DNA of 34,000 nt from Flavilitoribacter nigricans DSM 23189 = NBRC 102662 (GCF_002646595.1 NZ_PDUD01000070.1:1-34000); one strand, 5' to 3'. Shown: positions 17,494 to 26,197, counted from the stretch's first letter. A program made the numbers and translations. Notes: generated by a model from the sequence alone, not told the origin.

Positions 17494-17934
17494 TTAATCA
17501 GTGATGGGTTTGTGGGTGCTGACGGCAATGCGGTTCCAGGCATTGATCGTCGTAATGGTCATGATGATCTGCGACAGGTAGTGTTCCCCGAAAGTGTCCA
17601 GCGCCCGCCGGTAGAGGTCCTCCGGCAGCCCATCCCGGTGAATGAGCGTGACCGCTTCGGTGACTTCCAGTAAGATGCGTTCTTCGGCAGTAAACAGCGA
17701 CGTCTCCCGCCAGGCATCCAGCAGGAACAGCCGTTGGGGCGATTCCCCGATGCGGAGCGCTTCTTTGGTGTGCATATCGATGCAAAAAGAGCAACCGTTG
17801 ATCTGGGAGGCCCGGATCTTGATCAGCGCTTTGTGCGTTTTATTGATCTGACTTTTGCTGAGATAGGCTTCCAAAGCAAACATTGCTTGGTAGGCTTCCG
17901 GCTCCAGCACGTCGATCTGAATTCTATTTTCCAT
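17494..17934 (-). CDS. Carboxymuconolactone decarboxylase / AhpD-like protein
   Basis: This is a 146-aa all-helical protein of the AhpD/CMD fold. The redox motif is C48-S-F-C51 followed by D-M-H55, the CxxCxxxH arrangement of AhpD-type disulfide reductases. Helices before and after it (KALIKIRASQINGC, FTAEERILLEVTEAVT) and the C-terminal IIMTITTINAWNRIAV fit the family pattern and usual length. It probably acts as a peroxidase-like or thiol-reducing antioxidant in the cytoplasm. A canonical carboxymuconolactone decarboxylase is unlikely because the CxxC pair is intact. It lies between the Crp/Fnr regulator (62 bases upstream) and the DJ-1 lipoprotein. Confidence 0.9.
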   Translation of the reverse strand: MENRIQIDVLEPEAYQAMFALEAYLSKSQINKTHKALIKIRASQINGCSFCIDMHTKEALRIGESPQRLFLLDAWRETSLFTAEERILLEVTEAVTLIHRDGLPEDLYRRALDTFGEHYLSQIIMTITTINAWNRIAVSTHKPITD

Positions 17935-17996
17935 GTGCTCGTTATTTTGATCGGGACAAAAGTAAAAGCCGGGATCCGGAAAAAACTTAAGCTGGT

Positions 17997-18572
17997 TTAA
18001 GAACGCTTTTTTCTTCTGATCTCACTGAGATATTCGGGCGTGAGACCCAGGTAGGAAGCCAGCAGATACTGGGGCACCCGTTGGGCAAAATCGGGGAACT
18101 GATCAATAAAATTCAGGAACATCTCTTCTTTGGAGTAATCGTAGAGATATTTGATCCGCATGATGGTGGCGCCGTAGGCGATCTCGTAGACCTTGCGAAA
18201 GTAGGTTTCCAGGGCCGGAAAGTCCGCCAGCAGTTGCTCCTGGCGCTCATAGTCAATGCACAGTACCCGCGATGGTTCTACGGCCTGAATGTAAAACTCC
18301 GTGGGTTTCCGGTGGTGAAAGGCCAGATAGTCAGTGAGCCACCAGTCTTCAAGTGCGAGTTTGACGGTCTTTTCCGCGCCCTTATCGCTGACGTAGAACA
18401 TGTGCAGGCAACCTTCCAATACGAAATAATGATGATCGCAGCGCCGGCCGGCTTCCATGAGCACCTCCTTTTTATCGGGGCGACGGACCTGAAAATAGGA
18501 AAGGATCTCCCGGAAATCTGCTTCGGAACAAGTTACGAACTGGCTCAGGTGCCGGTATAGTCGGTGGGTCAT
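17997..18572 (-). CDS. Crp/Fnr-family transcriptional regulator
   Basis: This protein has 191 aa from the ATG at 18572; an in-frame TTG at 18596 gives eight more residues but is less likely. Residues about 20-115 form a cyclic-nucleotide-binding beta-barrel (KKEVLMEAG..CDHHYFVLEGCLHMFYV), and FLNFIDQFPDFAQRVPQYLLASYLGLTPEYLSEIRRK ends in a DNA-binding helix-turn-helix. The RxS cAMP-binding signature is absent, as in most Bacteroidota homologues, so the ligand is unknown. It has no FNR-type iron-sulfur Cys cluster. It probably controls itself and the AhpD-like and DJ-1 genes that follow. The 194 bases upstream are shared with the divergent pnuC gene and could hold its operator; no clear palindrome was found there. 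Confidence 0.87.
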   Translation of the reverse strand: MTHRLYRHLSQFVTCSEADFREILSYFQVRRPDKKEVLMEAGRRCDHHYFVLEGCLHMFYVSDKGAEKTVKLALEDWWLTDYLAFHHRKPTEFYIQAVEPSRVLCIDYERQEQLLADFPALETYFRKVYEIAYGATIMRIKYLYDYSKEEMFLNFIDQFPDFAQRVPQYLLASYLGLTPEYLSEIRRKKRS

Positions 18573-18766
18573 AGGCAGCGGGCAATTACCATTCAATAAT
18601 TAAAGACGGCCCAAATATCTGTAAAAAAGCCGGATCGAATAGAGTTGCCATCCTGCTTTCGGCGGAACCGATAGCGGATTCATTTGCCGGTTGCCTCCTT
18701 TCGGACCAAGTGGCCGAAAATTCGTATTATTCGTGCCCGATTTTAAAAACTGCTAAATAATTCTGG

Positions 18767-19384
18767 ATGGATGTATTTGCCGAAGCGCTCGAACAGGCCC
18801 GCGCCTTCAGCTGGATCGACTGGACGGCCACCATTACCGCCATTATCTACGTGGTACTCGCCGCCCGCGAAAACATCTGGTGCTGGTTCTGGGGGATCAT
18901 CAGTTGTAGCCTCTGGGCCTACGCCTCTTTCTATTTCTATCAGCTCTGGATGGATGCTTTGCTGCAAATTTTTTATATTGTGATGGCCTTCGTCGGCATC
19001 TACCAGTGGAAATACAGCCAGCAAAGTGGGGGGGTAAAGCGGACCACTCATCTGACGGTACGCGAACATATCACCTACTGGGCCGCCATTCTCCCGGCAA
19101 CATTCCTTTTCGGCTACTTTTTTGCCAACTATACGCCGGCTGCCGCTACTTATGCCGATGCCTTTACGACCATTTTGTCCGTTGCGGCCACCATTATCCT
19201 GGTGCAGAAGAAGTTGGAGACCTGGTTGTACTGGATACTGGCGGATAGTCTGTACGTCTGGCTGTACAGCCGGCAGGGAGCTTATCTTTTTGCGCTGTTG
19301 ATGGTCATTTACGTAATTATCGCCGCAAACGGTTATTTCAGCTGGCGGCGGCAGATGAAAAATACAGTGGAAATACAGGGATGA
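18767..19384 (+). CDS. pnuC: Nicotinamide riboside/mononucleotide transporter PnuC
   Basis: This is a 205-aa inner-membrane protein with about seven hydrophobic helices. The PnuC signature regions are present: an early helix followed by ENIWCWFWGIISCSLWAY, YQLWMDALLQIFYIVMAFVGIYQWKY, and a C-terminal LETWLYWILADSLYVWLYS carrying the conserved W-x-x-x-D. The length is in the usual range (about 200-240). PnuC imports nicotinamide riboside, which is then phosphorylated for NAD salvage; no NadR-type kinase gene is next to it. The ATG at 18767 is chosen. It is divergent from the Crp-type regulator and followed after 82 bases by the oxidoreductase gene, with a hairpin between. Confidence 0.92.
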   Translation: MDVFAEALEQARAFSWIDWTATITAIIYVVLAARENIWCWFWGIISCSLWAYASFYFYQLWMDALLQIFYIVMAFVGIYQWKYSQQSGGVKRTTHLTVREHITYWAAILPATFLFGYFFANYTPAAATYADAFTTILSVAATIILVQKKLETWLYWILADSLYVWLYSRQGAYLFALLMVIYVIIAANGYFSWRRQMKNTVEIQG

Positions 19385-19393
19385 CAAAACGAT

Positions 19394-19417
19394 TGACGTC
19401 TTACATTCTGGACGTCA
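19394..19417. repeat. TGACGTC/GACGTCA inverted repeat between pnuC and the oxidoreductase gene
   Basis: TGACGTC, a 10-base spacer and GACGTCA form a perfect 7-bp inverted repeat; each half contains the palindrome GACGTC. It could be a dimeric operator with half-sites 17 bases apart or an RNA hairpin. There is no T-run, so it is not a normal terminator. Confidence 0.35.
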
Positions 19418-19466
19418 CCGGCCAAAAACGTTCGACCACTTTCTAACAAGCATAAAATACGTAATA

Positions 19467-20867
19467 ATGAGTAGTACTTTTTCACGCAGAAATTTTCTGA
19501 CCGCGGTCAGCATGCTTGCCGCCGGCAGTGCACTTTCCAGTCCGCTGCACTTCGGCATGGGTAATAAAAAACTCCGGGTAGTACTGACCGGTACCGGGGT
19601 GCGGGGGACCAGTTTCTGGGGCCGCCGCCTGGTAGACGAATATCCCGATATTATGGAATTCGTTGGTCTTTGTGATATCAACCCCGGTCGTCTGGCTTAC
19701 GCTAAAGAATACATGGGAGTCGATTGTCCGACCTTCACCAATTTCGAAGAAATGATCAACACGGTGAAGCCGGATCTGGTGATCGTTACGACGAAGGACT
19801 CTACCCACCACCAGTTTATTGTCAAGGGTCTGGACATGGGCTGCGATGTACTCACCGAAAAGCCGCTTACCACGGATGAAGATAAATGCCAGGATATCCT
19901 GGATGCGGAGCGCAGATCGAACCGCAACCTGATCGTCGGCTTCAACTACCGCTGGAGCCCCTACATGACCAAGATCAAGGAACTGCTCCACAAGAAGGAA
20001 GTAGGTAAGGTAACCTCGGTTGATTTTCACTGGTACCTCAATACTTACCACGGGGCTTCCTACTTCCGTCGCTGGCACGGACTGCGTCAGGCGGGCGGTA
20101 CGCTCTGGGTACACAAAGCCACCCACCACTTTGATTTGCTTAACTGGTGGATCGATTCCGATCCGGTGGAAGTCACGGCCTACGGTGCCCTGGAACATTA
20201 CGGCAGCAACGGCCCGTTCCGCGGGGACAAATGCCGGACCTGTGACCATAAAAAGGAGTGCAAGTTCTACTGGGATATCACCAAGGACAAGCGCTCTATG
20301 GATCTCTACGTGAAAAATGAGGAATACGACGGTTATATCCGGGACAACTGCCTGTTCCGCCACGATATCAATATCTACGACAAGATGTCGGCTCAGATCA
20401 AATACGCCAATGATGTGATCGTCAACTACTCCCTGACGACCTATTCGCCCTTTGAGGGCTGGCGCATTGCCTTCAACGGCATGGACGGCCGTATCGAAGC
20501 CTGGCAGGACATTCCCTGGATGGAAAACGAAAGCCTGGATCAGGCGGCGCTGCACGCAGCCGAAATGAGCCAGAACGACAATAAAAATATGGTTTACAAT
20601 CCGCTCGTGTTACACAAAACCTGGGAGAAACACCAGATGATCCAGGTGGGATACGAGCGCGGTGGTCACGGTGGTGGTGACAGTCGTTTGCAGGACAAGA
20701 TCTTCAAGGATCCCAGCGCACCGGATCCGCTGAAACACGCAGCCGGAGTACGCGACGGCGCCATGTCCTGCCTGATCGGTATCGCCGCCCGGAAGAGCAT
20801 CGAATCCGGAGAACCGGTGAAGATCGCCGAACTGACGGACCTCCAGCCGCGTTCCGTTCGCCTCTAG
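19467..20867 (+). CDS. Tat-exported Gfo/Idh/MocA family oxidoreductase with a Cys cluster
   Basis: This is a 466-aa NAD(P)-dependent oxidoreductase. The twin-arginine signal SRRNFL at 6-11 precedes a hydrophobic stretch, so it should be exported folded to the periplasm with its cofactor. The Rossmann domain has GTGVRG (42-47), an acidic strand end CDIN near 69-72 and the family motif EKP at 131-133. GFNYRWSPYM and the catalytic region KATHHFDLLNWW (His220/His221, Asp223) follow. Within the substrate-binding domain C256-x2-C259-x5-C265 plus C295 form a likely metal-binding cluster absent from typical members. The exported subgroup includes glycoside-processing dehydrogenases, so a sugar or polyol substrate is likely; which one is unknown. 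A strong terminator hairpin follows the stop by about 30 bases. Confidence 0.9.
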   Translation: MSSTFSRRNFLTAVSMLAAGSALSSPLHFGMGNKKLRVVLTGTGVRGTSFWGRRLVDEYPDIMEFVGLCDINPGRLAYAKEYMGVDCPTFTNFEEMINTVKPDLVIVTTKDSTHHQFIVKGLDMGCDVLTEKPLTTDEDKCQDILDAERRSNRNLIVGFNYRWSPYMTKIKELLHKKEVGKVTSVDFHWYLNTYHGASYFRRWHGLRQAGGTLWVHKATHHFDLLNWWIDSDPVEVTAYGALEHYGSNGPFRGDKCRTCDHKKECKFYWDITKDKRSMDLYVKNEEYDGYIRDNCLFRHDINIYDKMSAQIKYANDVIVNYSLTTYSPFEGWRIAFNGMDGRIEAWQDIPWMENESLDQAALHAAEMSQNDNKNMVYNPLVLHKTWEKHQMIQVGYERGGHGGGDSRLQDKIFKDPSAPDPLKHAAGVRDGAMSCLIGIAARKSIESGEPVKIAELTDLQPRSVRL

Positions 20868-20898
20868 GCACAACCGAAACAAATAATGATCTGATGGG

Positions 20899-20923
20899 AA
20901 AGCCGTGATTTGCACGGCTTTTT
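20899..20923 (+). terminator. Rho-independent terminator after the Gfo/Idh/MocA gene
   Basis: AAAGCCGTG, loop ATTTG and CACGGCTTTTT form a 9-bp stem running into a T-run of five, followed by CTTT. The position, 32 bases past the oxidoreductase stop, fits a rho-independent terminator on the plus strand. Confidence 0.85.
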
Positions 20924-21016
20924 CTTTCGGGCAAAGGCTCAACTTTGGGGAAATGAGCGGCAGCAATTGATCGGCTTCACCGCTTTCCCGATAGCGATCG
21001 GCGATAACCCTGGCCT

Positions 21017-21430
21017 CTACGATGTTTTCGGAGTAAAAGTATAACACCAAGCTTCGCCCTCCAGAACGGTTTCCCCATCCTGCCGTTTGATGACGATGCC
21101 GAGCTGGGTAACGGGTTTGGAGGCATGTACGCTCAGCACTTCGGCCTCGGCCGTAATGGTGTCCCCGATATAGACCGGTGCGGTAAATTTCCAGTTCTGG
21201 CTCAAAAAGACGGTGCCCGGGCCGGGCAGATCCATAGCCACCAGTGCGTGCAGCAGGCCGGTAGTGAGGCCGCCCTGCGCGACGAGTTTGCCGAATTTGG
21301 TGCCGGCGGTAAATTCCTCGTCAAAGTGCAGTGGATTGTAATCGCCGCTTAGTTCGGCGAAAGTCTTTACGTGTGCTGCCGTCACGGTCATACTGCGGGT
21401 GGCGGTCTGCCCCTTGGTGATTTTTTTCAT
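21017..21430 (-). CDS. MaoC-like (R)-specific enoyl-CoA hydratase
   Basis: This protein has 137 aa from the ATG at 21430 (MKKITKGQTA), chosen over an upstream start at 21484 that adds a non-homologous tail. The hot-dog hydratase signature FAELSGDYNPLHFDEEFA-like is present with Asp30, Asn32 and His35, which align with the catalytic Asp-His pair of PhaJ. GLTTGLLHALVA and a YIGDTITAEAEVL strand follow as in the family, and the length is standard. It hydrates trans-2-enoyl-CoA to (R)-3-hydroxyacyl-CoA in the cytoplasm. No polyhydroxyalkanoate or fatty acid genes are adjacent, so the pathway is open. It stands alone, downstream of the large SprB-repeat gene on the same strand. Confidence 0.9.
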   Translation of the reverse strand: MKKITKGQTATRSMTVTAAHVKTFAELSGDYNPLHFDEEFTAGTKFGKLVAQGGLTTGLLHALVAMDLPGPGTVFLSQNWKFTAPVYIGDTITAEAEVLSVHASKPVTQLGIVIKRQDGETVLEGEAWCYTFTPKTS

Positions 21431-21549
21431 ACTTGTTCTGGTTAGGTGCATGGCACTTCTCGTGCCGATTGCTACGGCGATCATTACGCGGTTCGGGATT
21501 ACTTCCCGGCCTAAGATACGAATCTGCAGCAGGAATCTGCAAATGGAAT

Positions 21550-21579
21550 AGCCCCCACCGGAATATCCGGTGAGGGCCT
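21550..21579 (-). terminator. Hairpin after the SprB-repeat gene
   Basis: CACCGGA, short loop and TCCGGTG, extended by GCCC/GGGC around one mismatch, form a stable hairpin about 65 bases past the stop of the SprB-repeat gene. On the minus strand it is followed by only a few T (CTATTCCATTT), so termination is likely but not textbook. Confidence 0.5.
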
Positions 21580-21643
21580 TGAACTCAAGAGGGGGGACAT
21601 TGGATGATGCTTGCGTTGCAGCGTTCCAATGTGCTTAAACCAT

Positions 21644-24600
21644 TTATTCGAACAGTAAAATTTTTCCTTGCTGAGTCTGTTCCCCGGCTACCAGTCGGTA
21701 GAAATAGGTGCCTTCGGGCAGACTGTTATCTTTCAGATAGGCCGTGTAGGTCACTCCGGCATCAATCTGCTGATTGAAGATCCGGGCCACCTGTTGGCCG
21801 GCGAGATTGAAAATATCGATCGTTGCTCTTTCATTTTCGGTGGCCGTAAACTGGAACTGAACGTCGCCCCGGGCCGGTACCGGGAATACCTGCAGCCTGA
21901 TCTTTTCGAATTCCGGCGCCAGTGTAGGCAGCCCGATCGGAGCGGTATTGGATTCCGAGGTACTAACATTGGCAATAAAAGGATTCGGACCAAAGGAGAA
22001 TACTTCTTCCGTACGGCCGCCTTTCACCCAGACCGTGGTGGTGTAATTGGTCCAGTTGCCGTCCAGTTCGTAGGTGAAGGTGGTGCAGCCGTCGATGCCC
22101 CGGTTGAAACTTTCGTAGCGCAGGCCATAATCGCTGCTGCAACGTCCGGTTTTCCGATTGTAACGCCCGGATGGGTTTTCCGTGGAAAGGCCGGGATCAC
22201 TGGATGTCGGATTGATCGCTACTTCGCCACAAGGCAGCGAGAACAGCACATTCGAAACGGCGGGACAGCTTTCGTCCCGTACGCAGACTTCAAAGCTCAG
22301 CCTGGTGGTGCCACCGCTGTAGGAGTTGCTCCTCTGGCGAACGACCCAGCAACCGCAGATCTCCTCGATCGTTACACTACACACCGACGTACAACCCTTG
22401 GAATCGGTTACGGTGACGGAGTGGGTACCGGCTGTGAGGTTATTAGCCGTAGCGCTGGTATTACCATTATCCCATTTGTAGGAGTAACCACCGTTGCCGC
22501 CACTGCCGGATGCAGTAGCCGAACCGTTGGCCAGGGTACAATCGGCCGGCGAATTCTGACTGGCTGAGCAGGACAAGGAACTCGGTTGGCTGATGGTCAC
22601 GGTACAGGAAGTGGTACAGCCTTCGGAATCGGTCACGGTGACGGAGTGACTACCGGCTTTTAGGTTGTTGGCCGTAGCGCTGGTATTTCCGTTGTCCCAT
22701 TTGTAGGAATAGCCACCGTTACCACCGCTGGCGGTGACGGTCGCCGAGCCATTACTTTCGCCGTAGCATTCCACGGGCGAGTTCTGTTTGGTCGAACAGC
22801 TGAGCCGATCCGGCTGGCCAATGGTCACCGTACAGGAGGTGGTACAGCCCTTGGAATCCGTGACGGTGACGGAATGCGAACCGGCGTTGAGGTTGTTGGC
22901 CGTAGCGCTGGTATTGCCGTTATCCCACTTGTAGGAATAACCACCGTTGCCGCCGCTGGGGGTGACGGTGGCAGATCCGTTGCTTTCCCCGTAGCACTCC
23001 ACCGGACTGTTTTGACTGGCGGTACAGGACAGCATATCTGGTTGGGTGATCGTCACACTGCAGGTCGTGGTACAACCTTTGGAATCGGTTACGGTGACGG
23101 AATGCGTACCGGCATTGAGGTTGTTGGCCGTAGCACTGGTGTTGCCGTTATCCCATTTGTAGGAATAACCACCGTTGCCGCCGCTGGGGGTGACGGTGGC
23201 CGAGCCGTTGCTTTCTCCGTAACACTCCACGGGTGTATTTTGACCGGCCGAACAGGTCAGCATGTTGGGTTGGGTGATGGTAACGCTACAGGTCGTCGTA
23301 CAACCTTTAGAGTCGGTGACCGTCACGGAATGACTCCCGGCATTGAGGTTATTAGCGGTAGCGCTGGTATTTCCGTTATCCCATTTGTAGGAATAGCCAC
23401 CGTTGCCGCCACTGGGAGTGACGGTAGCCGAGCCGTTGCTTTCGCCGTAGCACTCCACCGGACTGTTCTGATTGGCGGTACAGGAAAGCATATCGGGCTG
23501 GGTGATCGTCACACTGCAGGTCGTGGTACAACCTTTGGAGTCGGTTACAGTGACGGAATGCGAACCGGCATTGAGGTTGTTGGCCGTAGCACTGGTATTA
23601 CCGTTATCCCATTTGTAGGAATAACCACCGTTACCGCCGCTGGGGGTGACGGTGGCCGAGCCGTTGCTTTCTCCGTAACACTCCACGGGTGTATTCTGAC
23701 TGGCCGAACAGGTCAACATATTGGGCTGGGTAATGGTAACGCTACAGGTGGTCGTACAACCTTTAGAGTCGGTGACCGTCACGGAATGACTCCCGGCATT
23801 GAGATTATTGGCGGTAGCGCTGGTATTGCCGTTATCCCATTTGTAGGAATAACCACCGTTGCCGCCGCTGGGAGTGACGGTGGCGGAGCCGTTGCTTTCC
23901 CCGTAACATTTTACCGGTGAATTCTGGCCGGCCGAGCAGCTGAGTGCATCAGGCTCCGTGATCAATACGCTGCACACGCTGGTACAGCCTTTGGAATCGG
24001 TAACCGTAACGTAGTGCGTTCCGGCATCGAGATTGTTGGCGGTGGCGCTGGTATTGCCGTTGTCCCATTTGTAGGAATAGCCACCGGTGCCTCCGGTAGC
24101 GACGACCATACCCGAACCGTTGCTTTCTCCATTACAGACAACCGGGAATTTCTGAGAAGCCGTGCAGCTGAAATGGGCCGGTGTTCCAACCGTTACCGGT
24201 ACTTCGGCGGTACAGCCGTTGGCATCGGTTACCGTACAGGTATACCCACCGGCGGCCAGGTTACTAATGGAAGCCGTGGAGCCGCCGTTGGACCAGGCGT
24301 AGGAGTAAGGGGGCTTTCCGCCCATAGCGCTGACGGAGGCCGTACCGTCACTGCTCGGTCCGTTGTCATCATTACAAACGACATCCGTTTTGGAGCCGGT
24401 TGCCGCCAGTACACTGGCGATCTCGATCTCGTCGGCCTGTCCGCATTTGGGCGCGATCTCCGCACAATCGTGATTGGCACAGGTACTGCCTTTACCGGCG
24501 TCGGTCCAGGACAGTAACACATTGGTCAGTTTCAAACCGTCGCCGCATTTGAAAGTGATAAAGCCATACGAAACGGGAGTGTCCGAGAAGCGGGGCACCG

Positions 24601-25060
24601 GACCGTTACAGCGCGAGATCGGACAGAGCGAAACGGTTCCATCCGGTGAAGTGATCTCCAGATCGCCGAAGATGGCGAAGGACGTCCGGGTGGAACCGGT
24701 CGTGTTTTGCAGTATCAGGAACAATTCGGCGGTGAGTTGTTCTCCGGGGGTACAGTCGGGACAATCTTCGTCCATTTCCAGATAAGCCCCTACTACACTC
24801 AGATCCTTGGAGGTGCAATCATTCATGGTTACACCACAATCAGGGTCGTGCAGCGGATTGGGAATGTCGTTGGCATCCGGTGGCTGCGGTACGCAGGTCT
24901 GACTGGTTGCCGGCTGTACCGATAGCATCAGAGCCAGAGGAAAGAGTAGCGCTTTTAAAATGGATCTGTAGTTTTTCAGAATTAAATAATTAGCCACGAG
25001 CGGGCTTGTGGGTTGACTTGGAATGAGTCCCTTTGTGTTTTTGGTGGTAATCTGTTTCAT
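21644..25060 (-). CDS. Large SprB-repeat cell-surface protein with T9SS type A tail
   Basis: This protein has 1138 aa from the ATG at 25060, preferred over 25294 because it directly precedes a basic n-region and signal peptide (LKALLFPLALMLSV...TSQ); the upstream extension shows no such feature. An N-terminal Cys-rich domain of about 200 aa follows. Nine SprB-type repeats come next, each about 76 aa, with the consensus C.GESNGSATVTPSGGNGGYSYKWDNG, then NTSATANNL and VTVTDSKGC. After a Cys-containing beta domain, the last roughly 80 residues are a type A T9SS tail (VFPVPARGDVQF, IDIFNLAGQQVARI, LPEGTYFYRLVAG). SprB repeats occur in the large gliding adhesin SprB and related surface proteins; this one is much smaller, so it is likely a surface or matrix adhesin. 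No gliding genes are adjacent. Confidence 0.9.
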   Translation of the reverse strand: MKQITTKNTKGLIPSQPTSPLVANYLILKNYRSILKALLFPLALMLSVQPATSQTCVPQPPDANDIPNPLHDPDCGVTMNDCTSKDLSVVGAYLEMDEDCPDCTPGEQLTAELFLILQNTTGSTRTSFAIFGDLEITSPDGTVSLCPISRCNGPVPRFSDTPVSYGFITFKCGDGLKLTNVLLSWTDAGKGSTCANHDCAEIAPKCGQADEIEIASVLAATGSKTDVVCNDDNGPSSDGTASVSAMGGKPPYSYAWSNGGSTASISNLAAGGYTCTVTDANGCTAEVPVTVGTPAHFSCTASQKFPVVCNGESNGSGMVVATGGTGGYSYKWDNGNTSATANNLDAGTHYVTVTDSKGCTSVCSVLITEPDALSCSAGQNSPVKCYGESNGSATVTPSGGNGGYSYKWDNGNTSATANNLNAGSHSVTVTDSKGCTTTCSVTITQPNMLTCSASQNTPVECYGESNGSATVTPSGGNGGYSYKWDNGNTSATANNLNAGSHSVTVTDSKGCTTTCSVTITQPDMLSCTANQNSPVECYGESNGSATVTPSGGNGGYSYKWDNGNTSATANNLNAGSHSVTVTDSKGCTTTCSVTITQPNMLTCSAGQNTPVECYGESNGSATVTPSGGNGGYSYKWDNGNTSATANNLNAGTHSVTVTDSKGCTTTCSVTITQPDMLSCTASQNSPVECYGESNGSATVTPSGGNGGYSYKWDNGNTSATANNLNAGSHSVTVTDSKGCTTSCTVTIGQPDRLSCSTKQNSPVECYGESNGSATVTASGGNGGYSYKWDNGNTSATANNLKAGSHSVTVTDSEGCTTSCTVTISQPSSLSCSASQNSPADCTLANGSATASGSGGNGGYSYKWDNGNTSATANNLTAGTHSVTVTDSKGCTSVCSVTIEEICGCWVVRQRSNSYSGGTTRLSFEVCVRDESCPAVSNVLFSLPCGEVAINPTSSDPGLSTENPSGRYNRKTGRCSSDYGLRYESFNRGIDGCTTFTYELDGNWTNYTTTVWVKGGRTEEVFSFGPNPFIANVSTSESNTAPIGLPTLAPEFEKIRLQVFPVPARGDVQFQFTATENERATIDIFNLAGQQVARIFNQQIDAGVTYTAYLKDNSLPEGTYFYRLVAGEQTQQGKILLFE
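22350..24400 (-). repeat. Nine tandem 228-bp SprB-type repeats with a 456-bp higher-order period
   Basis: The spacing of identical words gives a unit of 228 bases (for example GTAGGAATAA at 22931 and 23159). The central units are nearly identical, while the first two and last units have diverged. Alternating units share variants exactly 456 bases apart, such as the GGTACAGGA words at 23021 and 23477, which indicates that pairs of units were duplicated together. The Cys at each repeat start is kept in all units. Confidence 0.85.
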
Positions 25061-25750
25061 TTTACCGGGAGTTTGGTGTTGGTCAATTTTTGTGAAAAAA
25101 TTATTTGAGTGACAATAAACAGCCCGGTCTGCCGGGGTGCATTTAAGCCCGGCAAACGGCAGTGCTGTTACTTTGATAAGTCCGTTTTCGTCGGTCAGAA
25201 TAATGAATAAAAAATGTGGATAGTGTAAGACTGACCTATGAACTACAAAGACATAAAATTTCTGTTCGCACCGGGGATGCCGGCACGGGAGCATACTAAA
25301 GCATAAACAGTTTGTACTAAGTTTTTAGGAATGATCAGTTGCCGGGACCGGAGATTGATCCGGGCCGCAATAATTTTTGAAGACTTTCGGGACAAGAAAT
25401 TGGATAGAGGGATAAAACAGATAATTAGCAATAAGACAGATCAATTAGATCAAGTGTCAAAAATTGAAAGAAAGCGACAATGGTAGAGGAAAATAAGGAC
25501 AAGGAAGAAATGAATAGTGACCCCTTGTTTTAGGGTAAGACTAATTTACTGATAATTCTGATAGATGGAAAGCTCTGGGTAAAATTTCTTCCCGAAAATT
25601 TACGAATTTCCGCAGAAATGAGAAAAATACCTGTATATAGGGCGATTCCCGGCCGATGTTTTATATCCGGTAGGGAGAAGAGAAAAAATCGCTAAATTAG
25701 CCCTGCTTTTCCGAAGGACTGAATACTCCCGTAACCATAAGTAATTTAAT
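25061..25750. other. Intergenic region between divergent SprB-repeat and STAS genes
   Basis: These 690 bases contain no supported gene. One GC-rich inverted repeat (GCCGGG and CCCGGC around 25131-25156) lies on the SprB-gene side. It presumably holds the divergent promoters of the SprB-repeat gene and the signalling operon, but no convincing TAnnTTTG box with a matching -33 element was found. No riboswitch or RNA gene was recognised. Confidence 0.5.
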
Positions 25751-26197
25751 ATGAGCGAAGGTAAAATGGAAAAAAACCGCGTGGTGTTTAGCCAGCGTAA
25801 GATCGGCGGTGAATCCCCGATCATCATTAACGAACTGATCGAGGGAGGGCTTTATTCCAGCTTTTTCGGCACCCTGGATTCGGCCAGGATCAAGAATGCA
25901 ACCGATCTGGCCCTGGAACTCATCAACTCCTCGGAAGCCGATCTGATCATTATTGATCTGACGAATGTCGATATGATCGATACGGCCATCAGTATGCATC
26001 TGGTGCAATTTGTAAAGATCCTCTCTTTGGTTGGAGTAGATGTTATCTTCTGTGGTATTCAGCCTATAGTGGCGCAGGCAATGGTATCGGCCGGGGTGGA
26101 GATAAGTGATCGGTTACATATTGTTAAGAATTTAAAATTGGCGCTCCTCGTTGCCTTACAGCGGAAGGGTATGAAGGTCATACCCATTGAATCGTAA
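25751..26197 (+). CDS. STAS-domain protein, RsbR/RsbS-like stressosome component
   Basis: This is a 148-aa single-domain STAS protein. The core is ADLIIIDLTNVDMIDTAISM followed by FVKILSLVGVDVIFCGIQPIVAQAMV. This matches the C-terminal STAS domain of RsbR/RsbS stressosome proteins, including the G-I-x-P-x-x-A-Q turn. Thr78, directly after Asp77 in MIDT, lies where RsbT phosphorylates RsbR (Thr) or RsbS (Ser). No N-terminal sensor globin or PAS domain is present, so it most resembles the RsbS core with an RsbR-type Thr. Its stop codon TAA overlaps an ATG (TAATGA at 26195-26200), which implies translational coupling to the next gene, an RsbT-like kinase. It probably holds that kinase until a stress signal arrives. 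Confidence 0.88.
   Translation: MSEGKMEKNRVVFSQRKIGGESPIIINELIEGGLYSSFFGTLDSARIKNATDLALELINSSEADLIIIDLTNVDMIDTAISMHLVQFVKILSLVGVDVIFCGIQPIVAQAMVSAGVEISDRLHIVKNLKLALLVALQRKGMKVIPIES

Noticed and set aside
19482-20555. Open minus-strand frame of 357 codons opposite the oxidoreductase gene
   Set aside because: The plus strand encodes a clear Tat-Gfo/Idh/MocA protein with all motifs; the opposite frame has no recognisable domain and only reflects codon bias.
20610-21050. Minus-strand frame of 146 codons overlapping the end of the oxidoreductase gene
   Set aside because: It overlaps two well-supported genes and runs through a strong terminator hairpin; no domain is visible.
22874-23920. Open plus-strand frame of 348 codons across the SprB repeats
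   Set aside because: It is the antisense of a homogenised repeat, so it stays open by periodicity. It shows only a 76-residue echo of the repeat, no start signal and no family match.
22350-24400. CRISPR-like array
   Set aside because: The repeats are 228 bp, in frame, without unique spacers, and encode SprB-type protein domains.
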